This document shows, one piece after another, positions 47,301 through 59,425 of a DNA stretch of 64,000 nt (positions within the stretch are counted from its first letter, which is position 1; each line of letters starts with the position of its first letter). Made by a program: the position numbers and the translations under genes. A model generated the notes under the pieces. It was given only the letters and a program-made list of their open reading frames with translations. It ran no database searches and had not been told where the DNA came from. Source of the DNA: Salvia splendens (lineage: Eukaryota; Streptophyta; Magnoliopsida; Lamiales; Lamiaceae); assembly GCF_004379255.2 (NCBI RefSeq), contig NC_056041.1, positions 2,480,001 to 2,544,000 on the forward strand, in the 5' to 3' direction.

Positions 47301-49031
47301 TTGTTTGCCTATGTATCGCAGATTACTTGTCTAAATTGTCATTTTAATTATGGTGTCACCATAATGCACCACTCTTAGAATATTTTAATCTATCGGTTAA
47401 TATTAGGATATTTATTAACTCAAGAGTTTTAAAATCTATCGATCATGCTTCCATAATAAAAACCAATATTTCCAAAGTATTATTCCGTACTATTAAATAT
47501 AAACATTAATTAATATATTTAGATATTAATAAGTTTAATGTAGTACTACTACTTATAGGCAAATTATTTTATCTTTAATTAATTTTTTCTGAAGTCTGAG
47601 TTGGCCACCTGACTGTAACTTAAACATCAAATTTACATCTTCCAATTGATTGGTATAACTTAAATTAAAAGTTTTTTCGAGCATCAATCTTACCAAGTTT
47701 GAATCGAATCAACTTTTATTTTCCAATGGTAGTAAACAAATTGACAAATCTATAATCAGTGATTCATACATCAAATTAGTGGCCTTTTATTGTCCACGTC
47801 ATCTGTTATGCTTATCTATTTGTAGACTAATTTGGCTATTAGAAATAAATTAAATTGAGTACAAAATGGTACTTTGAATTTGATTATTGTCTTGTTAAAT
47901 TACAAAGAATATTCTTGAAATATATGGATATTGAGCACGATTTTACTATCGAATATTCTCATATTCTTATTTTCGTGGTCAATTCACGTGTAAATTAACA
48001 TAGAGTCAAAGCTGAAATTATAGTTTAACATGGCCGCCATTTTACTCGAGAAAATGGTAACTGCATTTGTTCCATATATAATTAATTACTTTGTCAAATA
48101 AGTATTATTCTTTTCGAGAATAAAATATGTTCCATCATAAATATTCCTATTTCACACCTCGATCGTAAAAATATTTAAAATTTGCTATTTTATCCGAAAC
48201 CTTGATGTAAATTATTTAATTGTTCGATTTCATACAATTATTAAAGTATATAATCGATAAATTTATCCACTTTTTTTATTAAATGAGTAATTGATTTTGG
48301 TATTTACTAATAAATGAACAGCTTGTTTTGGAATACAAATACACGTTTCGGTCGATTGAAATTTCTAAACTTGGTCAAGCTAAATTCAATTCCAACTAAT
48401 TTGTTAGCAAAAACGTATAACTATATGATTACATGAAAGAATTTTGTCAAATATTATAAAAAATTCACCTTTCACGAGGAATTGTGTGGAATTGAAATTC
48501 AAGATAGAAAGTTTGAAATGAATCTGTAATGCATAATAGAGCCAAATATAATCGATCTCATACATGTTTTGAGATTTTGGAATTTCAAAATCTCTAGTTA
48601 GTATTATGTATATATATTGCGTCTTATTAAGCAACACTTTTATGCTCTAGTATTATTTTGTTTTATTTTTCTCCACTAAATAATGGAGTATAAATATAAT
48701 CAACATTTGTTAGTATTAATTATAACTTCTATATACTGTTTTTTGAGATTTTGTTATTTGCTTAAAAATAATACCGATGTGATACCAATAATATAATTAA
48801 GTAACACTTATAATAAAAATGATTATGAATAGACAATCACGTGATGATTTATGATACCTCCACCTTCATTTGTAATTTGTTTGAACATTGGCTTTTGGCA
48901 CGTAACAACGATATGGTGCTTATCATGTTTTGATAGGGAATCTTTATTTTGATTATTATTTTAATTTGGATATGATGTCATGGGTTCATCTGAATCTAAA
49001 TGTATTGACTCTGACCAGCACTATAGCACTA
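44316..49031. other. Gene-poor tract
   Basis: About 4.7 kb of AT-rich sequence upstream of the rhomboid gene. No coding gene, RNA gene or complete mobile element was recognised. A pair of related stretches near 47101-47240 and 47270-47365 shares phrases such as GTTTGCCTATGTATCGCAGATTACTTG and CATTTTAATTA-ATGGTGTCACCATA, a local degenerate duplication. Confidence 0.45.
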
Positions 49032-49252
49032 CTCCCTCCGTCCCTGATTAAGAGTCACTCTTTTTCATTTCGGTCTGTCCCCGATTAAGAGTCGCTCTTC
49101 CTACTTATTATATTTGGACATTAAAAATACCCTAAAAGTCAAATAGGTCTCACATTCCACTACCTAACTTCATTTATTACACCACACATTCAAACACTTC
49201 CTCAAAACCTGTGTCCGATCAAAGAGTGACTCCTAATTGGAGACGGAAGGAG
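49032..49252. mobile_element. Stowaway-like MITE (complete, 221 bp)
   Basis: Left end CTCCCTCCGTCCCTGATTAA and right end reverse complement CTCCTTCCGTCTCCAATTAG form inverted repeats, flanked by TA at 49030-49031 and 49253-49254. The interior repeats GATTAAGAGTC near the left end and pairs with GAGTGACTCCTAATTG at the right. Confidence 0.8.
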
Positions 49253-50252
49253 TATATCACATAAAAAATTACCCAGTCCAAACTAAATTTTTGGGTTACA
49301 ACTCATATACGCACATCATATTCGGATAGAGGAGTTTAAGCATTTATCACACATTTTAGTCGTATTGGTATCGTATCTGAAGCAACTTTTAATCCTTACT
49401 AAACTGATGTGTATAAAGAGTAATTATCTGAAATTGAAGAGTTAGTTAGGAGGGGCTAAAAGCCTAAAACAATAGAAATAGACAAATAAAAAATTGCTAT
49501 AAATAATTGATTTGAGAAAAAAAAAATATGAAACGAGGAGGAATAGAAAGTGAGTACTAAAGTAAAAGAAAAAAATTAAATTTTTTGATATTAACATAAT
49601 TTGAAATTAGATTTAATGTATTGTATTAGGTTTAAAATATGCTAAGATGTTATTGCTATGATTATTTATGTGATTTACTATTAGTTGTAGAATTATATAA
49701 ACACATATCTTTTTTAATGTGTTGTATTAAGTTTAAAATCGCTCACAATATCTTTTTTTTTTCATTCATCACTTATTCAAACCTTGTAGTACTTCTTCCG
49801 TCCCGTTCAAAATGAAACATTTGCTTAATAAATCGCGTGATCTCAACTAAGATTCCACCTAATAATCTATATAAAATCAAACCATCCACATCGGTGAAAT
49901 CGCCTTTCTGGGATCACGTCAATTGATTATTAAATAGTGTGACAAATATTTGCTTAAACATTTTCCGTTTAATATTAGTTTTTCGAAAGATCTCACCCAC
50001 TCTTCAGTGATTTAATGGTTTATTATCAAATTAATAAATACTAATAATTATAATTAACATTAATTATGTTGACGGGCATAGATTCTCACATGCATATGCA
50101 CATTAGCGTACTTAAATTTTATTTAGTCACTCAATAATCAATACTATAATCAATCACTGCAAGATCGACAATTTATATTTGATCGAATGTATCCCCACTG
50201 ATACCAATTTTTAATTATGTTTTTTTTTGTAACTCAAAACATGGCACTTAAT
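49253..50252. other. Intergenic, no gene seen
   Basis: AT-rich. A single Stowaway-like terminus (TTCTTCCGTCCCGTTCAAAATG) occurs at about 49793; its partner was not found. Confidence 0.45.
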
Positions 50253-50673
50253 CGGGGTAAATGCATAACTCATATAAAATGTATCACCTTTATTTCATAT
50301 TAGTACATAAAATTTGAAGTTGACATAAATCATACAAAAAGTTTCTTTCATTTTTCAATTTAGTACATTCAGTTATATGTATTTAAATAGTGTTAACTCT
50401 TTGTCTATATGAAGTACAAAATGTTTCATCATTGTTTCATGTTGGTACAAAAAGTTTTTTGATTGTTTCATATTTGTACAAATTTTTTTTATCATTGTTT
50501 CATGGTTTATACGTCATATAAGTAAAAAGTTAACACCGTTTGAACACGTATAACGAAATGTACTAAATTGAAACACGAAAGAAACTTTTTGTATGATTTA
50601 TGTCAACTTCAAACTTTTTGTACTAATATAAAATAAAGGTGATACATTTTGTATGAATTTTGTATTCATCCCC
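50253..50673. mobile_element. Foldback element with ~125-bp inverted arms
   Basis: The left arm (about 50253-50385) and right arm (about 50547-50673) are near-perfect reverse complements, sharing for example ATGTATCACCTTTATTT and GAAGTTGACATAAATCATAC. They end in CGGGG/CCCC and are flanked by ACTTAAT on both sides (50246-50252 and 50674-50680). Long arms and a short spacer suggest a Mutator-like or other foldback MITE; family is not certain. It could produce a hairpin RNA if transcribed. Confidence 0.75.
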
Positions 50674-50680
50674 ACTTAAT

Positions 50681-51940
50681 TAGTTAAATAATACTACTAT
50701 TAATGAAGTTGTTATAGTTGCCGTCTTGCCGATGATGCAGAATCCGAGCAAGAAGTTGAATTTAAAATAAATCAAAATTATATTATTCATTTGAAGTAGG
50801 GACTCTCGTGCTATGTGACAGACGTAATTAAATTTTCAAATCTAATTAAAAAAATATTGATAAATTACAAAAAAAAGACTTTGTTGGGATCTGATTCATT
50901 GCAGAATTTGAGAAATGTGAAATTAAATGTTAGTTAAAGCAATTTAATTGGAATATCCAAATTTGGAAATTCGAGAATGCCTTATGTCTATGCAAGGAAC
51001 CAAAATATTTCATAAAAAATGATACTACTAAACAACCAAAATAATAATATAAGTAACTCTTTTGTCACAAAGTGCCAATTTCAAGACCAAAATATAAATT
51101 TTATATGACTCGTATCCCAAACAAGTACATATAAACACTTTATAGTTATTAATTCAAAATGTTACTCCTTATTTTTTTATGAAAAATTTAAAGCATGTTA
51201 TTCCAAATTTGAGGATACAATGTCTAGAAGGTTCGAAAAATGGACGATTTCCAAATACATCTTTAAGAAATACTCCACTTACTAACAAAAAGAGGCAATA
51301 ATACTATGAACTTCTTGATTGCCTTCATAACAAGCGTATGTTGTCTCACTGTCACATGTTTGAAATTAATCATCAAAGATTCAAATCAATAACAAACAAC
51401 AAAACAAAATTTATGTATGGATTATTATCAAAATAAGTGTTTAGGGATAGATTGTCACACTCTCTATAACCTACTATATAAGTTTCTCATGCGCATTCTT
51501 AGTCTTGAGCTCTTTTAACTGTATGATTATATAGTTATAGGTTAATATTGACTCATATTATGTAATTTTATTTAAAAATATTACTAATGTTGAAATTGGA
51601 AATGCGAGCTTACAATTTTTGTATAATGTCACAAATCATGTCAATTTTTTAAATTTTTTACTAATTGGTTTTAATTTTAACTTTCTATGATTGAGGATCA
51701 CTACATGAAATGAATTTGTTGTCATTAATTGAGAGCTCTGGCAACATAAACCCCCACTCGTCGTTTTATGAAGTTAAAAACGAGGCACATACTAATAAAT
51801 TGGGAGTTGAGATTGCGCCAATGACAATGTTCTATGTTGGGCAAGTCATGGTCTTCAACGACTTTCCGGCAAATAAGGTCACGTTGTGTTAGTGTTAGCA
51901 TTAGCTAGCAAGTTGAGATCTTCCTGCGCTGCCCATAGTA
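50681..51940. other. Intergenic, no gene seen
   Basis: AT-rich sequence. A 60-codon plus-strand ORF at 51710-51892 contains FYEVKNEAHTNKL and MTMFYVGQVMVFNDFPANKV, which resembles a TIFY motif region; see findings. Confidence 0.45.
51650..51895 (+). pseudogene. Possible JAZ/TIFY-domain gene fragment
   Basis: The plus-strand ORF 51710-51892 ends ...APMTMFYVGQVMVFNDFPANKVTLC*. The block MTMFYVGQVMVFNDFPANK matches the TIFY (ZIM) domain pattern of plant JAZ proteins (PLTIFYxGxVxVFDxxPxxKA), with TMFY in place of TIFY. JAZ proteins repress jasmonate responses through MYC factors. No Jas motif follows before the stop, and the sequence after the stop runs into a repeat-rich region, so this looks like a truncated gene piece, perhaps one exon of a decayed copy. 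The preceding residues (SLIESSGNINPHSSFYEVKN) are not recognised. Confidence 0.5.
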
Positions 51941-52500
51941 GGGCTTGGTAAATATACTGAAAAAACAGTATATCGATCGTATCGTACCGAAAAATATAAA
52001 AAAATCATTTTTTTGGTATACCGAAATTTTCGGTACGATACAATACCGTATCGTAAATTTTTGATACGATAACGATATGAATTTTCTTATACCACGGTAT
52101 ACCGTTTTATATCGAATATTTGATATATATCGATATTATCGGTATATCAAAATATATCGAAAATCAATAAGTATTGAATTATCGATGCATACCGTTTATA
52201 CTAATATAATAATAATAATATAATTTATTTTTTAAAGATTAAAAGTTTAAAATCATAAATAGTATCCATTTAATTTATTTTTATATTCAAAAAATATTTA
52301 TTGGAAATCCTAAAATCATAAATAGATATCCATTTAATTTCGATATACCGTTCAGAACGGTATACCGAAGTTTGGTACGATATATCGAAATTTCGATACG
52401 GTAACGATATAGATATTATCCATACCGAAATTTTTAATACTGTAACCATATGAAATTCTTTCATATCGATATTTTTGATACGGTAACGATACAAAAGAGA
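51941..52500. mobile_element. ATACCG/CGGTAT-rich element, ends unresolved
   Basis: About 560 bp densely filled with ATACCGAAA, CGGTATACCG and CGATAACG motifs in both orientations around an AT-only core, starting with a GTAGGGCTTGG-like left end. The arrangement mirrors the hAT-type MITE at 26996-27476, but a matching right terminus and target duplication were not found, so it may be decayed. Confidence 0.5.
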
Positions 52501-52811
52501 GAATATAACGGGCGATGCGGCACATGCTACACATGAAGCCACGCAGTATCCCCCTGAACACACACAGAGGCAATCAAACGATGTCGTTTCATGCTCCAAT
52601 GAATCATCTTGTCCACTTCTTTTTCTCACCACTTTTAATCCTATTTATGGCCACCGGCTCCACTCTCTCTCTCTGTATCTCCCCATCCCACTTGCACCCA
52701 CACACAAAAGTTATTGCTCTCTTATAATCAATCCGTGTCAATTTTTCACACTCCCATCTCCATTTTCGAAATTCTCGCTCTCGCTCTTCCCAAAATTCTC
52801 TCCGTCTGTGA

Positions 52812-52819
52812 TATAAAAA
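52812..52819 (+). promoter_or_regulatory. TATA box of the TauE/SafE gene
   Basis: TATAAAAA 131 bp upstream of the start codon at 52950. Transcription would begin near 52845, almost on top of an upstream ATG at 52850. CT-rich sequence precedes it at 52660-52680. Confidence 0.5.
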
Positions 52820-52849
52820 CCCAGATTATTCGGGAAAGCGGAGGCCCTT

Positions 52850-52900
52850 ATGAGCTCAGTGCGTAAAGATACCCGAAAAAAGTTGAGCTTTTCCGTTTAA
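52850..52900 (+). promoter_or_regulatory. Short upstream ORF (16 codons) before the TauE/SafE gene
   Basis: ATG at 52850, 16 codons, TAA at 52898-52900, 49 bp before the main ATG. It is very close to the expected cap site, so it may be skipped. Confidence 0.5.
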
Positions 52901-52949
52901 ACTATTCCAACGAAAGGTGGGATTTTTTATAATTATTTATAATAATTTA

Positions 52950-55900
52950 ATGGCGGGAAATCTGGAGAAATGGATGGCCTTTGGACCCTTTTTCACGGTT
53001 GTGTGGAGCTTTTTGATGGCTGCGTTATTTGTTTCTGCTGAGAGAAACTTAAAGCAAGATACCTCATCTCGAAATGCGGCCGCGGAGTCGCCTCGCGATT
53101 TGGATTTTTTGTCGGCCGTTGCGAATTTCTTGTGGCAGGAGAATCAATCTGGATACCAGCACGTTTGGCCGGTGAGCTTTTTGTTTTTTTTGGTTCGATT
53201 GATTCTGAAAAATTCTACTGCTCGCAGTTATTTTTTATTTAGATTTATTTTGATTTTGAATTAGTTTTTTTATATCCAAATATCCATTCTCTCTCTGCTT
53301 TTATTCGCCTCCATCTCTCTATCTTTAAATTTTATTGCTATTAATGGCTGTGTATGGTATGGGGGCCGAACTGATACAAACATTAATTGATGTTGTTGAA
53401 ATTGATAGCTCAGTTGTTATTGGGGTGTGGGTTGGGGGAAGGGTAAGAGATGATATGTCGTTTTAACTGTTAATGGTAGTTGCCACTTGTATCTATCAAT
53501 GGAATTAAATTGATTGCTTCATAGCATAGATGAGGAGGCTTCCATGGTGTGTTGTACAGTAGGACTATTCATGTTAAAGCTATGATGATGTTAACTTAGA
53601 TGAAGAATGTAAGATCATGTGACTGAGATCTGGTCTCAGGTGTCCCATACCTCATTAAACATAGTGTTCTTGATCTTGATATGTTGTGTGGGGGTGGTCG
53701 AGATAATACTATTTCCCTTCTTGATTCGTACAGGGTAATATAGGCATTTTCGTGCCTTTGATGTTGAAAGCTGAAGTAGTTTGTTTTGATTTGCTTGGTG
53801 GGGGTGGTGACTTATGTTGTTGTTCTTGGCCTTTGATCGACAGGATCTGGCATTCAACTGGCAGATAATTGTTGGCAGCGTGATTGGATTCCTTGGTGCG
53901 GCCTTTGGGAGCGTGGGAGGTGTCGGTGGTGGTGGCATATTCGTTCCCATGCTCACTCTAATTATTGGGTTTGATGCGAAATCAGCAACTGCTATCTCAA
54001 AATGTGAGAGAAATGAGTTTGGCTTTTGTGATATTGGATGCCCTTTTCTGGTTGTTTGATGATAGATTGTCCCTTGATTTCTTTGGAAAGAGACTGTTTT
54101 GACATTTTTGGATTCTTTTTGCTTTATTATTACATTTGGTCTTCATTTGTAAGTTTTATTGTGATGATCAAGGCAATGATTAGTGGAGTTCTTGATTCAA
54201 TAGGTATGATCATGGGGGCTGCTGCCTCGACTGTTTACTACAATCTTAAGCTCAGGCATCCCACCATCAACATGCCAATTATTGATTATGATTTGGCCGT
54301 TCTAATCCAGCCGATGCTCATGCTTGGCATTAGTATTGGAGTTGCTTTCAATGTCGTATTTGCTGATTGGATGGTTACTGTGCTTCTAATCATTCTCTTT
54401 ATAGGTAATAGTTGGCATATTGCGATTTATTTATTTGAACGCTGTTTCCTGTTGTATTGATCGATCTCAAATGAGGTTACAGGTACATCTACTAAGGCCT
54501 TCTTCAAGGGGCTCGAAACATGGAATAAAGAAACTATCATGAAAAAGGTAAGCAAACTTCCCCACTTCACAGAATAGTGGGATCACATCAACTAAGAATT
54601 GATTCTTAAATCTTGTTTCTACTTATAAATTTATTCAAATTTGCTGTAGGAGGCTGCAAAGCGATCAGACACAAATGGTGTGTTTTTGTTTCTCATTTGC
54701 TTGAAGAATGATCTTCCTTGTTTTGTTCTAACGTATTCTTGGAACTGAACCACTTATTGTCTTGTGTCAGGCAATGGTCAAGAAGCAGATTACAAGCTTC
54801 TTCCAGCGGGACCCAGTACCGAGGCCAAACCCTTCGAAGAACCATCTGTAAGAAGGAATCATGGACTAGGTTTTGATCTTTTAGTGACGAACTTGCACGT
54901 GATACATATCATCATTTCAGGTCGGAATTATTGACAATGTATGTTGGAAAGAATGCGGGCTTCTTTTCTTCGTGTGGTTTGCGTTTCTTGCCCTGCAGCT
55001 TATCAAGGTTTGCTTTCCTTCGACATTCTAGACTACTTCTTGGAGTCTACTTAAATTCGTAACAGTATGCGGAAACCTAACTGCTTTCTATTGATCGAAA
55101 CAGTCGAATACACCAACATGCTCTGCAATATATTGGGTGGTGAACTTCATGCAGGTGCCTACACGAATCTCAAAATCAATGTCGTTTTGTTTGAGCCTTG
55201 TAGTGACCTTATCATGATGGAAACGTATATCTTTGCACGTCTATTCTTTCTATGCAGATTCCTGTCGCTTTAGGTGTATCGGGATATGAAGGGTTTAGCC
55301 TGTACAAGGGCTACCGGAAACTTGGTTCCAAGGGAGATGATGGTACTAACTTCAAAATTCACCAGCTCATCATCTATGGCCTTTTTGGCATTCTTGCTGG
55401 GCTAGTCGGGGGCCTTCTAGGTCTTGGAGGCGGATTCATCATGGGCCCGTTGTTTCTTGAACTCGGCATTCCTCCTCAGGTGAGCCCTGCTTTCTTCTAG
55501 GGTTATTGTCGCCTATGTTCTCGTATCTATAATGATTTGGTGAACTTGTGTGGTCAGGTTTCAAGTGCCACGGCGACCTTCGCCATGATGTTCTCCTCGT
55601 CTATGTCCGTTGTTGAATATTACCTTCTAAAGCGATTCCCTGTTCCTTACGGTTAGTGTATAGTAATATCGCGTTTTATGATAAACGAAAGCATCACCTC
55701 CACGCACTCATGAGCTCTCTGTTGGCAGCTCTCTACTTCATCGCCATTGCAACCGTGGCCGCCTTGATCGGGCAGCACGTCGTGAGAAGGCTGATCGTCG
55801 TGCTAGGGAGGGCCTCCATCATCATCTTCATTCTTGCATCCACGATCTTCATCAGTGCGATATCGCTAGGTAAAAAACTTCGCCCCTTCCGAGCAACTAC

Positions 55901-56034
55901 TGTGTTCTTGATTTCTCTTCTAACTGCTCGACACGTGCTCTCGAGCAGGCGGGGTAGGCATCTCGAACATGATCGGGAAGATCCAACGGAACGAGTACAT
56001 GGGCTTCGAGGACATCTGCAAGTACGACGCATGA
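52950..56034 (+). CDS. TauE/SafE-family membrane transporter (sulfite exporter-like)
   Basis: Twelve exons join in phase: 52950-53171, 53845-54004, 54204-54404, 54483-54547, 54650-54677, 54771-54847, 54921-55007, 55104-55154, 55258-55479, 55558-55651, 55729-55869 and 55949-56034, giving 477 residues. An N-terminal signal-anchor-like helix (about 10-30) precedes the TauE/SafE fold. The two half-repeats each carry a glycine-rich loop: [15 protein letters not shown] at about 95-109 and [14 protein letters not shown] in exon 9. A hydrophilic loop in the middle ([11 protein letters not shown]..., about 220-260) is typical of plant members. The family exports sulfur-containing or organic anions in bacteria; the plant substrates are not firmly known. 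It ends [10 protein letters not shown]. All splice sites are GT-AG, and the 28-bp fifth exon is unusually small. Confidence 0.95.
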
Positions 56035-58199
56035 AGTGTGTCGGGCAGCCTTTCTCGTCTGTGGGTTTGTGGCAATGATCGTCGTCGATCGTCCTCGTTT
56101 CTGGCCAAGAAGAAAAAGGTGGGGGTCTTTTCTCATCCAAGGGCAAATATTTTTTTGTTGTATCCATTAAGATTTGAATTGCAATGTGCAAGAGTGAAAT
56201 CTAGTCCTCAAACTGTAAAGTGTTTGTGGTCCAGGTAAAATTTATGGCACAATTGTCGCAAATTATTAAAGTTTTTTTGTCTTGTTTTCTACTGTGATCA
56301 TATTTTACTGCCAAAAGAATCCAATGGAAATGTGCTTCATAAACATTATTGCTTCAATAGGTTCACGTGACTATGTTTAATAGTAGCATTTATACAAAAA
56401 CTTACTCCTGATTACGGGTCCATTTTTTCTGCATGAGTAGTTGTAAGAAAGGTGATTTGTTTAAATATAAATTAAATTTTTATGTATTAATTTTATAATG
56501 AAATGTGACTTAATGAGTTAGTAAAATATGATAGTGAAATGTGACTATTATGTAAAATAGATATTCACTAATAAATTTTCTATTTTGTCATTTTCGTTCA
56601 TCAATCAATAAACTTTTCATTTGCTTTTATTATTTTTGGATATACCTCATATTCCACTAACTTTTATCTCACTCATATTTTATTTTATTATAAAACTAAT
56701 ATGCCACTTCATATAAAAGTAGAATCCACATTATACCTATCTTTCAACCATTTTTTTTTACTGCATTTCTTATAACTCGTACCGGGCCAAAACTCCCTTT
56801 GTATTGGTTAACGGAGGGAGTATATATTTTTTGGTAATTTCTTGTATTGAAATATGAGTTGAATCTTGAAGAGGATGGAGTAGAATTACAATAGCTACCG
56901 ACACTTCACAAACCGCAGCACTTTATTTAACCATCAAGCACACAAATACTAGGATTGAATTCAATCATCTATATTTTGTAAATTACAATATTTATAAAAT
57001 CTAATTATACTATTATTCCTAAAATAGAAGAATTAGTGAAAATAATTGAAAATAATGAATTACTGTGCTTTAAATGTGTAAAATCAACCAATGATTAACC
57101 AAGAAAGTAAAAAAATATCAAATATAACAAAAAAAACTAATAATAATATGGATTATATAAAGATGAGGACCCCCACAGTCCCACCACCAAAGCACGATAC
57201 TTTTCTATAGAATGACTTTCTTAAAAGTTCTTTTAAAATGGAGTTAGGCAAGGATTTATTAAATGTTCAAGAGAGACTTGAGAGTGATAGTATTTGATAC
57301 ATCACATAAAATACTCATGGGATTACTGTAATTTTAGTACACGTCGAGATATATTATCATGGACTAAGTTTTTTAAAAAACAATTGAACAAGAGAAAAAA
57401 TAAATATGAATTATAGACAATAAATCGAACAAGCACTAGATGTACATGCACACTTCTACAATCTTGAAGGTATTTGATTATCAGATTATTTATTTTATAT
57501 TTTTAGGATAATGGATGGATTTAACTTTGTCGATAAGATTTACTTAAAAGTTAAGACAAGACACAAATTTAAAAATCAAGATTGTGCATTTAATGTAATG
57601 GGGACTAGTGATACATGGAAAAATAATTCAACCAACAATAATTTGTGGAGTTGAAATCCAAGTAAAGATGTGGATATACCAACATTCCATTAATTGTTAT
57701 AAAACGAATTGATAATTGCGCATACCACATTAGTCATTATCATGCTACAAGAACCATATGTCTTACTACCAAATTAAAAAAACATTTTAAAAAGAATTAC
57801 CAACTTGCAATTTATATTCATGTTATTTTCGATGTTCATATTCAAATAAATACTTTTCCCTCCATAAATACGCGTCACATATTTTCTTTTTGGTCTATTT
57901 ATAATTATAAGTCTCATATTATATTAATTGGTTTTACTCTCATTTTATTATAAATTAATACATAATTTAAAATTCAAAATCATATTTTACTAACTTTTTA
58001 TATATACAAAATCTTATATTCGAAGTCAAAATCGAACGTATATTGCGGATGGATGGAGACAGGAGTAATTGTATATGGTACTCATACGTACAATCCAAAT
58101 TAATGTCGCATCAATATAGTCAGTGTAATATAAGAGTGTGTGGTTATATTTTTGTGAAAAAAATTGAGTGTCTTATCTTGTGGTTGTGGGAAAGATATA
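56035..58199. other. 3' flank of TauE/SafE gene and intergenic DNA
   Basis: About 250 bp of probable 3'UTR, then AT-rich sequence. A Stowaway-like right terminus (ACGGAGGGAG followed by TA) ends at 56820; a possible left end near 56404 is too diverged to be sure. No gene was recognised. Confidence 0.45.
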
Positions 58200-58378
58200 C
58201 TCCCTCCGTCTCGCACTACTCGCACCTTTCCTTTTGGGCACGGAGATTAAAGAATGAGTGATAGATAAAGTCAACAATTACGGCTGTAGGTATAAATTGT
58301 TACTAAAAATGAAAAGAGTGCAAATAACTTGGGACGCCCAGAAAGGAAATAAATGCAAGTAGTGCGGGACGGATGTAG
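58200..58378. mobile_element. Stowaway-like MITE (complete, 179 bp)
   Basis: Left end CTCCCTCCGTCTCGCACTAC and right end reverse complement CTACATCCGTCCCGCACTAC, flanked by TA at 58198-58199 and 58379-58380. The inner arms (TTTCCTTTTGGGC / GCCCAGAAAGGAAA) also pair. The fragment at 992-1065 belongs to the same family. Confidence 0.85.
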
Positions 58379-58380
58379 TA

Positions 58381-59425
58381 CTATTTATTATACATAGAGA
58401 TGATTATATTTGAAAATAATGGGACATTTTTCTTGATAAAACTTTGTTCACTTGTAAATTCTGTTGCAGCCACTTTTATAAGCCCATTTTATCGAGTTTA
58501 ATAATAATGGAATAATTAAATTACTGCTTCGCGCTTTTATTTTTCTTCTATTTTTACGGTGAAGAGATGTGTTTGTATTCAATTTTTTACCCATCGAGGT
58601 ATTCGTTGGTGGACTTGATATAAAAGGTGCCATAGATCTCATTTTCTTATCATGCGGTGATAATAGTACTTAGAAGATTGATACGTAATCCAAGTAAAAT
58701 ATAATTAGATTTTTTGGAATGATTTTGACATCCAAAAATAGAGTAAGAAACTGAAGATAACAAGCTATAATTCCAAACGAAACAAAATTGATTTGAGTTC
58801 AAGGTGAGCGGCGGCAGAAATTTCACTTAATAATACTATACTTTATTGGTCTATGAATAAATGTTTCATTTGATCCAACATTAATTTTTAAAATGGGTGA
58901 AATGAAATACTCCGTAGAAAACAGTAAAATTAAAAACGAGCTATTTAATGTTGGACTAAGGGAGTTTAATTTAGATTGCAAAGTATGCTTCCCAATAGAA
59001 AAACAAAACCCACATGAAGCTAAAAATGATAGTACAAACTAAAATAATTGGGGTTATACATTATAGTTGATTGAATCAAAATGAGCACAAAATCATTCAT
59101 GAAAACCAAAATAGTTTTCCTCTATTGTGCAATTACAGTATAATTGGGCTTATGAATGAGAGCCCAAATCATTCTGGCCCAACAACAAACCTTTTGTAAC
59201 AATTAAGGCCCAAAACGGATCGGATTGAATTCGGTTAATAAATAATGGAAATTATTGAGAAATACGGGGCAGTAGCGAGTTTCTTGATTTAATAAAAAGC
59301 TGAGAAACAGGGAGGGGAGGATGAGAGTCTTCACTCTTCACCTCCAAAAATTCATTTTCTAATTCACCGTAAAGTCAGCAGAGAGAAGAGAGAATTGAAA
59401 CCCTAGTGAGAGAGAGAGAGAAAAA
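58381..59425. other. Intergenic and promoter of the CCDC25-like gene
   Basis: AT-rich; the last 150 bp is purine-rich leader sequence with a (GA)n run just before the start codon. TGGGCC/GGCCCAA motifs occur near 59175-59215, a common feature of plant housekeeping promoters. Confidence 0.5.
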
